Part shown: positions 6,888-15,083 of the stretch, in pieces
Layout: every line of letters begins with the position of its first letter
How positions within the stretch are numbered: the first letter of the stretch is position 1
Source: Candidatus Pyrohabitans sp. JdFR-17
GTDB taxonomy: Archaea; Hydrothermarchaeota; Hydrothermarchaeia; Hydrothermarchaeales; BMS3B
Length of the DNA stretch: 39,160 bases
NCBI GenBank assembly: GCA_002011115.2
Contig: MTME02000094.1
Span: 1-39,160, forward strand
Direction: 5' to 3'
Made by a program: the position numbers and the translations under genes
The notes under the pieces: generated by a model
What the model was told of the DNA's origin: nothing
The model's input: only the letters and a program-made list of their open reading frames with translations
Databases searched by the model: none

Positions 6888-8343
6888 ACTCAGCCTTGAA
6901 GAGGTGCGAAACTTAGTCGCAGGTAAAGAGCAGTGCGTCGTCCCGCTGATTCGCAGGCTCCCTATGGAAGAGCTCAAGCCCATTGACGTCTATGCTGCGC
7001 TTCGCAGGAGCGCAAGCCACGCCTTCCTGCTGGAGTCTGCGATATTTGGCGAAAAGATAGCACGCTACTCCTTCCTAGGCGCTGAACCTGCGATGGTTAT
7101 CTCGCTGAAAAATCGCGTGCTTCACGTCAATGGCAGAGAGGAGAGGATAGAGGAAAACCCATTGAAAGCGCTGCGCCGCTTTGTGAGCTATGAGGTTGTG
7201 TCCAAAGCGAAGCTTCCCAAGTTCTTCGGCGGGCTTATAGGCTTCTTTGCCTACGACGTGGTGCGCTACTTTGAGGATATTGGTAGCTCAACGAAGGACG
7301 ACCTTCGCCATGAGGATGCCCTCTTTCTCTTCGCCAGGGATGTTATAGCCTTCGACCACTGGCGGGAGGAGGTTCTGCTCATCTCTAATTTAATTTTAGA
7401 AAGTGAGGATGCGCTTGAGGCGGAGTACGCTCGAGCAGTGGAAGCGCTGGACCAACTCGAAGACGTAGTAAGGAGAGCTGAGCGGGTGATTTTCACCCCA
7501 GGCGAGAGAAAAAACCTGGATGTAAAGAGCAACTTTACAAAGGAAGCCTTCGAAGAGGCTGTGGCAAAGGCAAAGGGGTACATCTACGAAGGAGAGATAT
7601 TCCAGGTGGTGCTCAGCCAGCGCTTCGAGGTGCCCTTCAATGGCGACGCCTTTTCCGTTTACCTGGCGCTCAAGGAGATAAACCCCTCGCCGTACATGTA
7701 CTGCCTGGAGCTGGGTGACAAAGCGATCGTCGGGTCTTCGCCGGAGATACTGGTGCGCGTGGAGAATGGCAAAGTTGTGGTGCGCCCTATCGCGGGCACA
7801 AGACCGCGTGGTAAAGATGTGGTGGAGGATGAAGCTCTCGCGAGGGAGATGGTTAATGATGAGAAGGAGAGGGCGGAGCACGTTATGCTGGTAGACCTAG
7901 GGAGAAACGACGTGGGCAAGGTCTCGCGATTTGGAAGCGTCGTTGTTGACGAGTTTATGACCATAGAAAAGTACTCCCATGTGCAGCACATAGTTAGCAA
8001 TGTGGTGGGAGAGCTTAGAGAGGATAAGGACGCCTTCGACGCCCTAGAAGCGTGCTTTCCCGCGGGCACAGTGAGCGGCGCGCCAAAGGTTAGGGCGATG
8101 CAGATTATAGAGGAGCTTGAGCCCACGCGTAGAGGAGTATACGCAGGCGCTGTGGGCTACTTCTCCTTCTCCGGCGAAATGGATTTCGCCATAGCGATTC
8201 GCACCATAGTTATTCAGAACGGCAAAGCCTATGTGCAGGCAGGCGCAGGCATAGTCGCTGACTCTGTGCCTGAGAGGGAGTATGAGGAGACGAGGAATAA
8301 AGGCAAGGCGATGCTCCGTGCCATAGCTCTTGCAGGTGGTTAA
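6880..8343 (+). CDS. trpE: Anthranilate synthase component I
   Basis: It converts chorismate plus ammonia to anthranilate. The 487-residue length is typical. The N-terminal HAFLLES segment corresponds to the tryptophan feedback site region (LLES). The C-terminal chorismate-binding domain shows RPIAGTRPRG, ERAEHVMLVDLGRND, EKYSHVQHIVSNV, CFPAGTVSGAPKVRAMQII and YAGAVGYF. It overlaps trpC and is followed one base later by trpG, so the synthase subunits are translated together. Confidence 0.95.
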   Translation: MRELSLEEVRNLVAGKEQCVVPLIRRLPMEELKPIDVYAALRRSASHAFLLESAIFGEKIARYSFLGAEPAMVISLKNRVLHVNGREERIEENPLKALRRFVSYEVVSKAKLPKFFGGLIGFFAYDVVRYFEDIGSSTKDDLRHEDALFLFARDVIAFDHWREEVLLISNLILESEDALEAEYARAVEALDQLEDVVRRAERVIFTPGERKNLDVKSNFTKEAFEEAVAKAKGYIYEGEIFQVVLSQRFEVPFNGDAFSVYLALKEINPSPYMYCLELGDKAIVGSSPEILVRVENGKVVVRPIAGTRPRGKDVVEDEALAREMVNDEKERAEHVMLVDLGRNDVGKVSRFGSVVVDEFMTIEKYSHVQHIVSNVVGELREDKDAFDALEACFPAGTVSGAPKVRAMQIIEELEPTRRGVYAGAVGYFSFSGEMDFAIAIRTIVIQNGKAYVQAGAGIVADSVPEREYEETRNKGKAMLRAIALAGG

Positions 8344-8344
8344 A

Positions 8345-8908
8345 ATGAGGGTGCTCATTATAGACAACATAGACAGCTTTGTGTACAACCTTTACCAGTA
8401 CGTGGGGGAGCTTGGAGCAGAGGTAATGGTAAGAAGGAACCACGTGAGCATCGCTGAGATAGAGAGACTGGAGCCAGAGAAAATAATAATATCCCCTGGC
8501 CCTGGAGTGCCAGAGAAAGCTGGTGTCAGCGTTGAGGTTATAAGAAAGCTTGGAAAGCATATCCCCATCCTCGGCGTTTGCCTGGGGCACCAGGCGATAG
8601 GCGTCGCCTTCGGTGCAACCGTTGCAAGGGCAAAGACGCTGATGCACGGCAAGGTTAGCGAGATTACCCATGACGGCAGGGGAATTTACCGGGGCGTTGC
8701 CAACCCATTCATAGCCACGCGCTACCATTCGTTAGCGATAGTCGAGGAGACGCTCCCGCCTGAGCTGGCCGTGACCGCGCGGAGCGACGACGGCTTGGTG
8801 ATGGGAGTGCGCCATTGCCAATATCCCATTGAGGGGGTGCAGTTCCATCCGGAGAGCATTTTAACCAGCGAGGGCAAAAGAATTATCAAGAACTTCTTGG
8901 AGATGTAG
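8345..8908 (+). CDS. trpG: Anthranilate synthase component II (glutamine amidotransferase)
   Basis: This class I glutamine amidotransferase supplies ammonia to TrpE. The 187-residue protein has the oxyanion-hole PGPGVPEKAG (51-60), the nucleophile GVCLGHQ with Cys79, and the His-Glu pair in GVQFHPES (His168, Glu170). The start is ATG 8345, one base after the trpE stop, giving MRVLIIDNIDSF. A longer frame begins upstream inside trpE but would add five residues without a better binding site. TrpG versus PabA cannot be separated by sequence, but adjacency to trpE decides it. Confidence 0.93.
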   Translation: MRVLIIDNIDSFVYNLYQYVGELGAEVMVRRNHVSIAEIERLEPEKIIISPGPGVPEKAGVSVEVIRKLGKHIPILGVCLGHQAIGVAFGATVARAKTLMHGKVSEITHDGRGIYRGVANPFIATRYHSLAIVEETLPPELAVTARSDDGLVMGVRHCQYPIEGVQFHPESILTSEGKRIIKNFLEM

Positions 8909-8911
8909 AGC

Positions 8912-10375
8912 ATGGTTGTGCCTAGATGCATGTCAACGCAGCACCCGGATAATGTTACCACCCCCTTCTTTGCCCATAACCCTGTGCTCGCTGGCGAGGA
9001 CGAGATACAGGAAGCGTACTATGCCTTCTCCCACCTGGGGATAGAGGAGCAGATGTGGGACTGCGAGGGCAAGGAGGTGGATAACTTTGTGGTGGAGAAG
9101 CTGCTCTCACGCTACGAGCGCTTCTTCCGCAGCGAGAAACTTGGAAAAGAGGTGTTCCTCACCCTTCGTGTCCCAAACCCGGAGGTGGAGCGCACAGAGG
9201 CGAAGATACTTCTGGAAACCCTGGAGAGCATCCCTCGCAATTTCGACATAGCCAGAGCGTTCTACGACGAGGACATCGCTCCGATTTTCGAGGTCATTTT
9301 GCCCATGACGTCCTCTGCAGCCTCGCTGAACCGCGTGTATTACTACTACAAAAATTTCGTCTCTGGTAAGGCGGAGAGGCGCTTTTTCACAGGCGATATT
9401 AAAATCAAAGAGTGGATAGGCGACTTCAAACCTGAGGAGATAAATGTCATCCCGCTCATCGAAGACCGTGACAGCATGCTGCGCAGCCACGAGATACTCG
9501 AGGCTTACCTCGCGGACAAGCGAGTTGAAACTCAGCGCGTGTTTCTTGCGCGCTCTGACCCGGCGATGAACTACGGAGCGCTAAGCGCGGTGCTTCTAAA
9601 CAAAATCGCACTGCAGCGGATATGGAAGCTGGCAGAGAAGCTCAGCATGGAGCTTCTGCCCATAATCGGCGTGGGCTCTGCGCCCTTCAGGGGCAATTTT
9701 AAACCCACGAACGTGTACAACTGTCTGTGGGAGTACCCCAGCGTTCAGACTTACACTGTACAGAGCGCTTTCAAGTACGACTACCCCGAGGCAATAGTAC
9801 GGGAGGCGATTGAAGAGATAAAGTCTAAGCGAAGGAAGTCGCCGAGATTTGTTAGCGAGGACAAATGCATAGAGATTATAGATAGGGTGAGCCAGGAGTA
9901 TGCAAAGCTTGTGAAGCTCCTCTCGCCCCTGATAAACCTGATAGCGAAGCATGTGCCTGCGAGACGCAGAAGGAAGCTGCACATTGGGTTGTTCGGCTAC
10001 TCCCGTGAGGTGGGAGAGGTCTCCCTGCCGAGGGCGATTCCCTTCTGTGCAGCGCTTTACTCAATAGGCCTGCCTCCGGAGCTTCTCGGGTTAAGTGCTC
10101 TGAAGGAGCGCGACCTCGAGTTTCTGCCGGACATTTATGTCAACTTTGAGGAGGACCTGCGCGATGCGCTGCGCTACTTCAACCCAGAGGTGGAGAAGCT
10201 CCTCCCTAAAGAGGTGTGGAAGAGGCTCCCCTTTGAGCTGGTGGAGCAGCACGAGCGGGATGAGTCACATGCTGAGATCACCTCCCGGATAATCTCTTCC
10301 ATCAAGGCAGGTAGGCTTGAGAATCTTGAGAAGGACATCGTCGAAGCTGCGTGGGTTAGAAAGTTTCTGGGGTGA
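8912..10375 (+). CDS. ppcA: Phosphoenolpyruvate carboxylase, archaeal type
   Basis: It carboxylates PEP to oxaloacetate, an anaplerotic step. At 487 residues it belongs to the short archaeal family, about half the length of bacterial enzymes. The signature N-terminus [16 protein letters not shown] begins at residue 6, and [22 protein letters not shown] and [13 protein letters not shown] follow. It starts three bases after trpG, with the aromatic gene for ADH synthase immediately downstream. The co-transcription suggests co-ordinated carbon supply to amino acid synthesis (inference). Confidence 0.93.
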   Translation: MVVPRCMSTQHPDNVTTPFFAHNPVLAGEDEIQEAYYAFSHLGIEEQMWDCEGKEVDNFVVEKLLSRYERFFRSEKLGKEVFLTLRVPNPEVERTEAKILLETLESIPRNFDIARAFYDEDIAPIFEVILPMTSSAASLNRVYYYYKNFVSGKAERRFFTGDIKIKEWIGDFKPEEINVIPLIEDRDSMLRSHEILEAYLADKRVETQRVFLARSDPAMNYGALSAVLLNKIALQRIWKLAEKLSMELLPIIGVGSAPFRGNFKPTNVYNCLWEYPSVQTYTVQSAFKYDYPEAIVREAIEEIKSKRRKSPRFVSEDKCIEIIDRVSQEYAKLVKLLSPLINLIAKHVPARRRRKLHIGLFGYSREVGEVSLPRAIPFCAALYSIGLPPELLGLSALKERDLEFLPDIYVNFEEDLRDALRYFNPEVEKLLPKEVWKRLPFELVEQHERDESHAEITSRIISSIKAGRLENLEKDIVEAAWVRKFLG

Positions 10376-10379
10376 GTAC

Positions 10380-11177
10380 ATGAGCGAGATAGGCAAGCGG
10401 GTTAGACTCGAGAGGATATTCAATCGCGAGACTGGTAAAACAATAATCGTGCCCATGGACCACGGCGTTAGCTTGGGTCCTATCCCTGGCATTGTGGACA
10501 TCAAAAGCATTGCCAATGCCATTGCAGAAGGTGGAGCCGACGCAGCCATTGTGCACAAGGGTGCAGCGATATTTGGGCATCGTGGCTACGGTAGAGACCT
10601 AGGGTTAATAGTGCATCTTAGCGCGAGCACCTCTCTCTCGCCGGACCCTAACCACAAGGTGCTCGTGGCGAGCGTGGAAGAGGCTATAAAACTCGGAGCG
10701 GACGCGGTAAGCATCCATGTTAATATCGGCGCAGACAACGAGGCTGAGATGCTCACCCAGCTGGGCAGGGTATCTGCGAAGTGCCTTGAGTGGGGTATGC
10801 CTCTCTTAGCGATGATGTATCCACGGGGGAGGAAGATTGAGAGCGAGCATGACGTTGAGTTTGTTAAGCACGCCGCTCGCGTTGGGGCAGAGTTGGGCGC
10901 AGATATTATTAAGACGAATTACACCGGAGATGTGGACAGCTTCAGGGAGGTTATCAAAGGTTGCCCTGTGCCTGTGGTAATAGCAGGCGGACCAAAGATG
11001 GGCAATGACCGTGAAGTGCTGGAGATGGTCGCAGGGGCAATAGAGGCAGGCGCTGCGGGCACTAGCATAGGCAGAAACATATTCCAGCATCCCTCGCCCA
11101 CAAAAATTGTTCGCGCAATCGCGGCGATAGTGCATCACGGCGAAAGCGTGGAAGAGGCGATGAAGCTGCTGGAATAG
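10380..11177 (+). CDS. 2-amino-3,7-dideoxy-D-threo-hept-6-ulosonate synthase (ADH synthase)
   Basis: This DhnA-type class I aldolase homologue makes the first dedicated intermediate of the archaeal dehydroquinate route that bypasses DAHP. The 265-residue protein matches the Methanocaldococcus enzyme closely as I recall it: [76 protein letters not shown] (Schiff-base Lys) and [13 protein letters not shown] 10380 gives the family N-terminus; a longer in-frame start lies inside ppcA. It links the operon to shikimate and aromatic amino acid synthesis. Confidence 0.9.
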   Translation: MSEIGKRVRLERIFNRETGKTIIVPMDHGVSLGPIPGIVDIKSIANAIAEGGADAAIVHKGAAIFGHRGYGRDLGLIVHLSASTSLSPDPNHKVLVASVEEAIKLGADAVSIHVNIGADNEAEMLTQLGRVSAKCLEWGMPLLAMMYPRGRKIESEHDVEFVKHAARVGAELGADIIKTNYTGDVDSFREVIKGCPVPVVIAGGPKMGNDREVLEMVAGAIEAGAAGTSIGRNIFQHPSPTKIVRAIAAIVHHGESVEEAMKLLE

Positions 11178-11219
11178 AAATTCCATATACATTTACGAGG
11201 ATAGAATATCACAGAAATT

Positions 11220-11279
11220 ATGTCGATGATGAGTGATGGGCGAACTGAGCTGTGATGAGCCCTATGAGCGCTGAGACAT
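11220..11279 (+). ncRNA. C/D box sRNA (2'-O-methylation guide)
   Basis: All four boxes sit in canonical archaeal spacing: C box ATGATGA (11226-11232), 12-nt guide GTGATGGGCGAA, D' box CTGA (11245-11248), 3-nt spacer, C' box GTGATGA (11252-11258), 12-nt guide GCCCTATGAGCG, D box CTGA (11271-11274). Flanks ATGTC (11220-11224) and GACAT (11275-11279) close a terminal stem, so a K-turn can form at both ends. It lies between ADH synthase and a convergent receiver gene, and directly abuts that gene's stop codon. It may be processed from operon read-through. Targets are discussed as a finding. Confidence 0.88.
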
Positions 11280-11648
11280 TTATGCTTTTGCTATGCTTTC
11301 AATGTACGACAGAAATTCACTCCTGATGAAGGGCTTTGGTATGTAGCCGTTGGCACCCGCCTTTTTTACAGCCTCTTCAAAACCATTCAGTGTGCCCATC
11401 TCAGTGAAAAGCAGCACGGGAATGTCCCTCGTCTTGGGGTTGTTCTTTATCTCCCGGGTTATCTGCAGTCCGTCCTTACCAGGCATAAACACATCCATCA
11501 AAATTAAATCAGGGTGGTAGCCGGAGTCGAGCAGAGTGAGACAATCTTCTCCTGTAAGCACGCGCTTCACACTGTGTCCGCGCTTCGTCAGAAGAAGCTG
11601 GGCAAGCTCTCCAACTTCTTCGTCGTTGTCTACAAGGAGTATTTCCAT
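11280..11648 (-). CDS. Stand-alone response regulator receiver domain
   Basis: The 122 residues are a single CheY-like receiver: acidic pair in VDNDEE (7-11), phospho-acceptor Asp52 in LILMDVFMPG, Thr82 in LLFTE and Lys105 in IPKPF. There is no output domain, so it must act through protein contacts, as in chemotaxis or phosphorelay shuttling. No histidine kinase lies nearby. Two more lone receivers in the window (14682 and 25144) share the layout, which suggests a distributed signalling network fed by kinases elsewhere. Confidence 0.9.
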   Translation of the reverse strand: MEILLVDNDEEVGELAQLLLTKRGHSVKRVLTGEDCLTLLDSGYHPDLILMDVFMPGKDGLQITREIKNNPKTRDIPVLLFTEMGTLNGFEEAVKKAGANGYIPKPFIRSEFLSYIESIAKA

Positions 11649-11707
11649 TAAGTTATTTTGATGTACCGAAGAATATAAAAAATTTTCTTTAAAGATATTT
11701 GAAATCG

Positions 11708-13063
11708 TTAATTATTTTTTTCTTTTTCTTCGGTAATTATTAATTTTTTAAAACGAATATCAGTATTAATAAAGCTCAACTTTACGCGACGTCTGGGGAG
11801 AGCATATACCACCTGCTGCTTCTGGGCTGGCTGAGCTTCTTCTGGCTCTGCAGTTGCGACCAGCTCCTCAACCTCACCCGAGGGCAGTGAATACCCCTTC
11901 GCCCGGAGAAATTTTGTCAGTGCCTCTAAGTCGCCGGCTTCCTCTTCTGTAGCAATCCTGTCGTAGATCTCCGGCGGGATGACATCGCGCAGGCTACTTT
12001 TTAAGTGGGATGGCATCCAGACAACGCGCTCCCAGCCGCCGTCGCCCTGCAGAAACTTGGGAGAACGCAGGTAGGCCAAGCCCACGCCAATAAATCCTGA
12101 GTGCTGGACACCATTGCCAACCTGCTTTATAAGTGTTGAAAATCCCATGCCGAAGGGTGTTTTTCCTTTAAAGCCCGAATCAACAACGCCAAAGCCGTCC
12201 ACCTCGGGTATGTAGAACACAATCGCTTGGGCGCATGAGCACTGGGTGTGAGGGTGATCAAAGAGGCTGTGCAGGTACACCCGCGTTGTAGCGCCTCTGC
12301 TTTTATCGGCGACGGCTCTATTAACTCCTTCAAATTCTCCCTTAGTCTCGTCTAAAACACTGTCCTTAGGAACCTCAAATATAGCGCCCTCTCCAATTTT
12401 CGCAGCCGCCCTAGCCTCGAGCCATGAGATAACTCCACATCCAGAGATGCGGGAGGGAGCGATAATACAAACATGATTGGCAGCATGGTTCTGACACATA
12501 GCACAGCCGTAGAAAACATCGACTTCCTCATCCTTAAGCTTAGCCGCCTTTTCGTCGCGCCTGCGGTATACCTCTTTGGCTTGCGCCAGCAGCTTATCCA
12601 CTTCTTCGCGCTGCGTAAAAATCTCAACCTCTGCCTTCTTAATCGCCTTATATTCCTTCTTAAGAAGCTGTATAAGCGCCGCACCAATGTGCTTCAGAGT
12701 AAGCCCCTTCTCCACGGCGTGCTTTCCAACCCTGACCATCACCTTATCTCTGGAGTTCTGGTGCATCACGCCCTGGATGTAGTTAATAAACTCGTGGATT
12801 CTGCGCTCCAGAACGCCCTCCACGTCCTCCTCAAGCTTATCACCGGTGATTTTCACCAGAAGACCAAAAGGGTAAGCTTTACCTTCCTCCATTTCTGAGA
12901 AGTCCACACCTGTGAGCTTGACAGCACCATCCTTGACATCCTCAGTAGGAGCAACACGCAGCAGCTCCACACCCTTCTCCTCACCACCAAGCTCCACAAA
13001 GGCTTCCTCGCGAGAGATGCGCTCGCCCTCGTATATAACGCCAACATCAACGGGAAGCTCCAT
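11708..13063 (-). CDS. cdhC: Acetyl-CoA decarbonylase/synthase complex, beta subunit
   Basis: It carries the Ni-Fe-S A-cluster that joins a methyl group, CO and CoA to acetyl-CoA. The 451-residue protein has the A-cluster ligand regions FYGCAMCQNHAANHVCIIAP (Cys187, Cys190, Cys199) and HTQCSC (Cys275, Cys277), plus SGCGVISWLEA (Cys209). FGMGFSTLIKQVGNGVQH and WMPSHLK also fit the family. ATG 13063 is chosen because GAGGTG lies five bases upstream; GTG 13069 would overlap it. The C-terminal tail after about 390 is a Glu/Ala/Gln linker plus a basic end. No other cdh gene is nearby. Confidence 0.93.
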   Translation of the reverse strand: MELPVDVGVIYEGERISREEAFVELGGEEKGVELLRVAPTEDVKDGAVKLTGVDFSEMEEGKAYPFGLLVKITGDKLEEDVEGVLERRIHEFINYIQGVMHQNSRDKVMVRVGKHAVEKGLTLKHIGAALIQLLKKEYKAIKKAEVEIFTQREEVDKLLAQAKEVYRRRDEKAAKLKDEEVDVFYGCAMCQNHAANHVCIIAPSRISGCGVISWLEARAAAKIGEGAIFEVPKDSVLDETKGEFEGVNRAVADKSRGATTRVYLHSLFDHPHTQCSCAQAIVFYIPEVDGFGVVDSGFKGKTPFGMGFSTLIKQVGNGVQHSGFIGVGLAYLRSPKFLQGDGGWERVVWMPSHLKSSLRDVIPPEIYDRIATEEEAGDLEALTKFLRAKGYSLPSGEVEELVATAEPEEAQPAQKQQVVYALPRRRVKLSFINTDIRFKKLIITEEKEKNN

Positions 13064-13106
13064 TGCCACACCTCATTCCACAGGCGAGATTTAACATTAA
13101 AAATCA

Positions 13107-13655
13107 TTAACAATCTGGGAGCTCCTCTTCGCTGAGACCGGCTCGCGCCAGCTCTTTCTCTGCCTCCTTCCTGCTCTTGGCTTTTTTGAGAATAAGCCTC
13201 ACAGTCTCCCTGACCTCCCACGGGAATATAACCCAGGCGTCCGTCTCCTGCACGTAAAGGTCAGGGTTTATCTCCGAATGAGGCTTTTTAATCAGGGTAA
13301 CCACGAATATATCCCCTGCACCCCTCTCCTCAAGGTGTTTCTTGGCTATGCTCAGGCTCTTGCCGGTATCCGCGATGTCATCTACAAGGAGCACCTTCTT
13401 TCCGGTAACATCTATCTGCGTTGGGTGGAGAATCACAGGCTTTGCCGCAACCTCGCCGATGCCTGTGTAGAACTTAACCCTCATTGTGTGAAGCTCGTCG
13501 CTGTCCAGCATATCGCTGAGCAGCCTTGCAGGCACCCAGCCTCCACGGGCTATGCCTACTATTAAATCAAAGGGCACCTTTTTCTCCTTAATCTCCCTGG
13601 CTAAGATCATGCATTGCCTCTCAATATCCTCCCAGGTTAACCGGAGGTATTTCAC
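13107..13655 (-). CDS. Purine-type phosphoribosyltransferase (Gpt/Hpt-like)
   Basis: The 182-residue protein has the PRPP-binding loop KVLLVDDIADTGKSL, an N-terminal DLIVGIARGGWVPARLL phosphate loop, and a conserved WVIFPWE motif near the C-terminus. This combination is typical of archaeal xanthine/guanine-like PRTs in purine salvage. The exact base cannot be read from sequence. The last ~25 residues are a charged helix (KKAKSRKEAEKELARA). Its ATG overlaps the stop of the upstream unknown gene by four bases, so both are one transcription unit. Confidence 0.8.
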   Translation of the reverse strand: MKYLRLTWEDIERQCMILAREIKEKKVPFDLIVGIARGGWVPARLLSDMLDSDELHTMRVKFYTGIGEVAAKPVILHPTQIDVTGKKVLLVDDIADTGKSLSIAKKHLEERGAGDIFVVTLIKKPHSEINPDLYVQETDAWVIFPWEVRETVRLILKKAKSRKEAEKELARAGLSEEELPDC

Positions 13656-14482
13656 ATTCTTCCCTCCAGCTGGCGCAGAATTTGTTCTTCTGGCAAGAGC
13701 TTTATCATCTTTGTAAGGGTGTTCTCTGGATAGGTCCTGATTTTGCCATTCTTGTACTCCTTGAGCGTTATCCTGAAAATCTCCATCTTAGCCTCTTCAC
13801 TCTGCAATGCTAGTTTTGCCTTCTCCGCCACCTGCACAAGGATCAGAACCTTTATTAAATCTTTATCGATGTTTATACCGAAATTCTCCGCCATGCTCAG
13901 AAGCTCCTCTGTTGTGGCCTTCTTTACAACCGGCTTTCCCAAGAGGGGATTGGCGATGGTAACCTCCCACTCCAACTTTTCAAAGTCCCCACGTAAAACA
14001 CTGAGTAGCTCACCTGTATCAACAACACTCTGTGCATAGAACAGGTCGTCCTTGCCACCAATCTCAATTTTCTGTGGTCCTGCGATGGAGAAGATTTCAG
14101 CTACTACTGTGTCGTCTATCAGAACCACCCTATCCACCTGGATACTTTTATCCTCTATCTTTCCGTTAGAGTAGATATAACCCCTGAGCACCCCACCTAC
14201 TATCTCACCAGCACCAGATTCCTCAGAATTCTTAAAAAGAGCCCTGAGAGGGACGTCGTTTACCTTCTGCTCAGCATCAATCAGCATGACACCGCCTTCA
14301 TCTCTATCTATGCCAAAGCCCAGATCGATCTCACCATTTTCAGGGTTTATCAAAAAAATAGCAGGGTTCTCATCTTGCATACTAGCCATGTCATTTTTAA
14401 TAGAAAGTACGACATTCAGAGCTGCTATTCCCATGACAACCAAAAAAATTGTGATTATGCCAACAATCTTCAGAAACTTCAT
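13652..14482 (-). CDS. Membrane-anchored protein of unknown function
   Basis: The 276 residues begin with one hydrophobic helix (MKFLKIVGIITIFLVVMGIA, continuing to about residue 27), a likely uncleaved anchor. About 250 polar residues follow. They include repeated beta-rich segments (IFLINPENGEIDLGFGIDRD, GGVMLIDAEQ) and a helical C-terminus with many Lys/Glu. I do not recognise a family. ATG 14482 is preferred to GTG 14491 because AGAGGTGA lies just upstream. It is translationally coupled to the phosphoribosyltransferase and is preceded by a tandem operator-like repeat. Confidence 0.65.
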   Translation of the reverse strand: MKFLKIVGIITIFLVVMGIAALNVVLSIKNDMASMQDENPAIFLINPENGEIDLGFGIDRDEGGVMLIDAEQKVNDVPLRALFKNSEESGAGEIVGGVLRGYIYSNGKIEDKSIQVDRVVLIDDTVVAEIFSIAGPQKIEIGGKDDLFYAQSVVDTGELLSVLRGDFEKLEWEVTIANPLLGKPVVKKATTEELLSMAENFGINIDKDLIKVLILVQVAEKAKLALQSEEAKMEIFRITLKEYKNGKIRTYPENTLTKMIKLLPEEQILRQLEGRM

Positions 14483-14497
14483 ATCCCTCACCTCTTG

Positions 14498-14537
14498 TTA
14501 AGTAACCTACATTAAGTAACCTTCAGATAAATATTTT
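14498..14537 (-). promoter_or_regulatory. TATA box plus tandem operator-like repeats
   Basis: TTAAGTAACCT occurs twice with a 14-base period (14498-14508 and 14512-14522). Reading on the minus strand, AAATATTTAT at about 14527-14536 is a TATA box, so transcription of the 13652-14482 gene would start near 14505, inside the repeats. A protein bound there would block initiation, so a repressor site is a reasonable inference. Confidence 0.5.
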
Positions 14538-14610
14538 CCTCACCCTGTCCCCCCAACTGTAAAAATTTCTCAACATAATTTGATGTTTTTTTAGAAAGTT
14601 AAACGTAAAA

Positions 14611-14625
14611 TATATATAAAACATT
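14611..14625 (+). promoter_or_regulatory. TATA box of receiver gene 14682
   Basis: AAAATATATATAAAA is a strong TATA element on the plus strand, about 60 bases before the ATG. AAAGGTGAAGAC directly before ATG 14682 is the ribosome binding site, so this gene has a leader, unlike several leaderless starts in the window. Confidence 0.55.
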
Positions 14626-14681
14626 CGGCTATAAATTAGACTATACATTTCATTTAGTTATACAAAGAAAAAGGTGAAGAC

Positions 14682-15083
14682 ATGTCACCGGAAACAAAAA
14701 AGCCGACAGTAACGGCTAAAGTCATGGTGGTTGATGATGACCCTGATGTTGTTCTCCTTTTAAATAAAGTTCTATCGAGGCGTGGTTATGAGGTTGTAAG
14801 CTCTTTGAGTGGTGAGGAAGCAATAGAAAAGGTGCTTGATGTAAAGCCGGACATAATCTTTATGGACATAATGATGCCCACAATGAACGGCTGGGAGGCG
14901 GCGAAAGCTATAAAGGAGAATGAAAAGACGCGGCACATCCCAATAGTCTTCCTCTCAGTACGAAAGGAGCCGGAGGATATTGAGAAGAGCCTGAAGTATG
15001 CCCATGCGGAAGCACACATAGGAAAGCCAATAAACTTCAATAAGCTGTATGAGATTATAGAGAAATATACGCAGGCGAGCTAG
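14682..15083 (+). CDS. Stand-alone response regulator receiver domain
   Basis: The 133-residue protein is a receiver with a 12-residue polar N-terminal extension (MSPETKKPTVTA). It has an acidic triad in VVDDDPD (17-22), phospho-acceptor Asp62 in IIFMDIMMP, and Lys115 in IGKPI. The usual Thr/Ser switch is Ser92 (FLSV). There is no output domain. The stop overlaps by four bases the convergent methylthiotransferase stop. Its strong TATA and leader suggest substantial expression (inference). Confidence 0.9.
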   Translation: MSPETKKPTVTAKVMVVDDDPDVVLLLNKVLSRRGYEVVSSLSGEEAIEKVLDVKPDIIFMDIMMPTMNGWEAAKAIKENEKTRHIPIVFLSVRKEPEDIEKSLKYAHAEAHIGKPINFNKLYEIIEKYTQAS

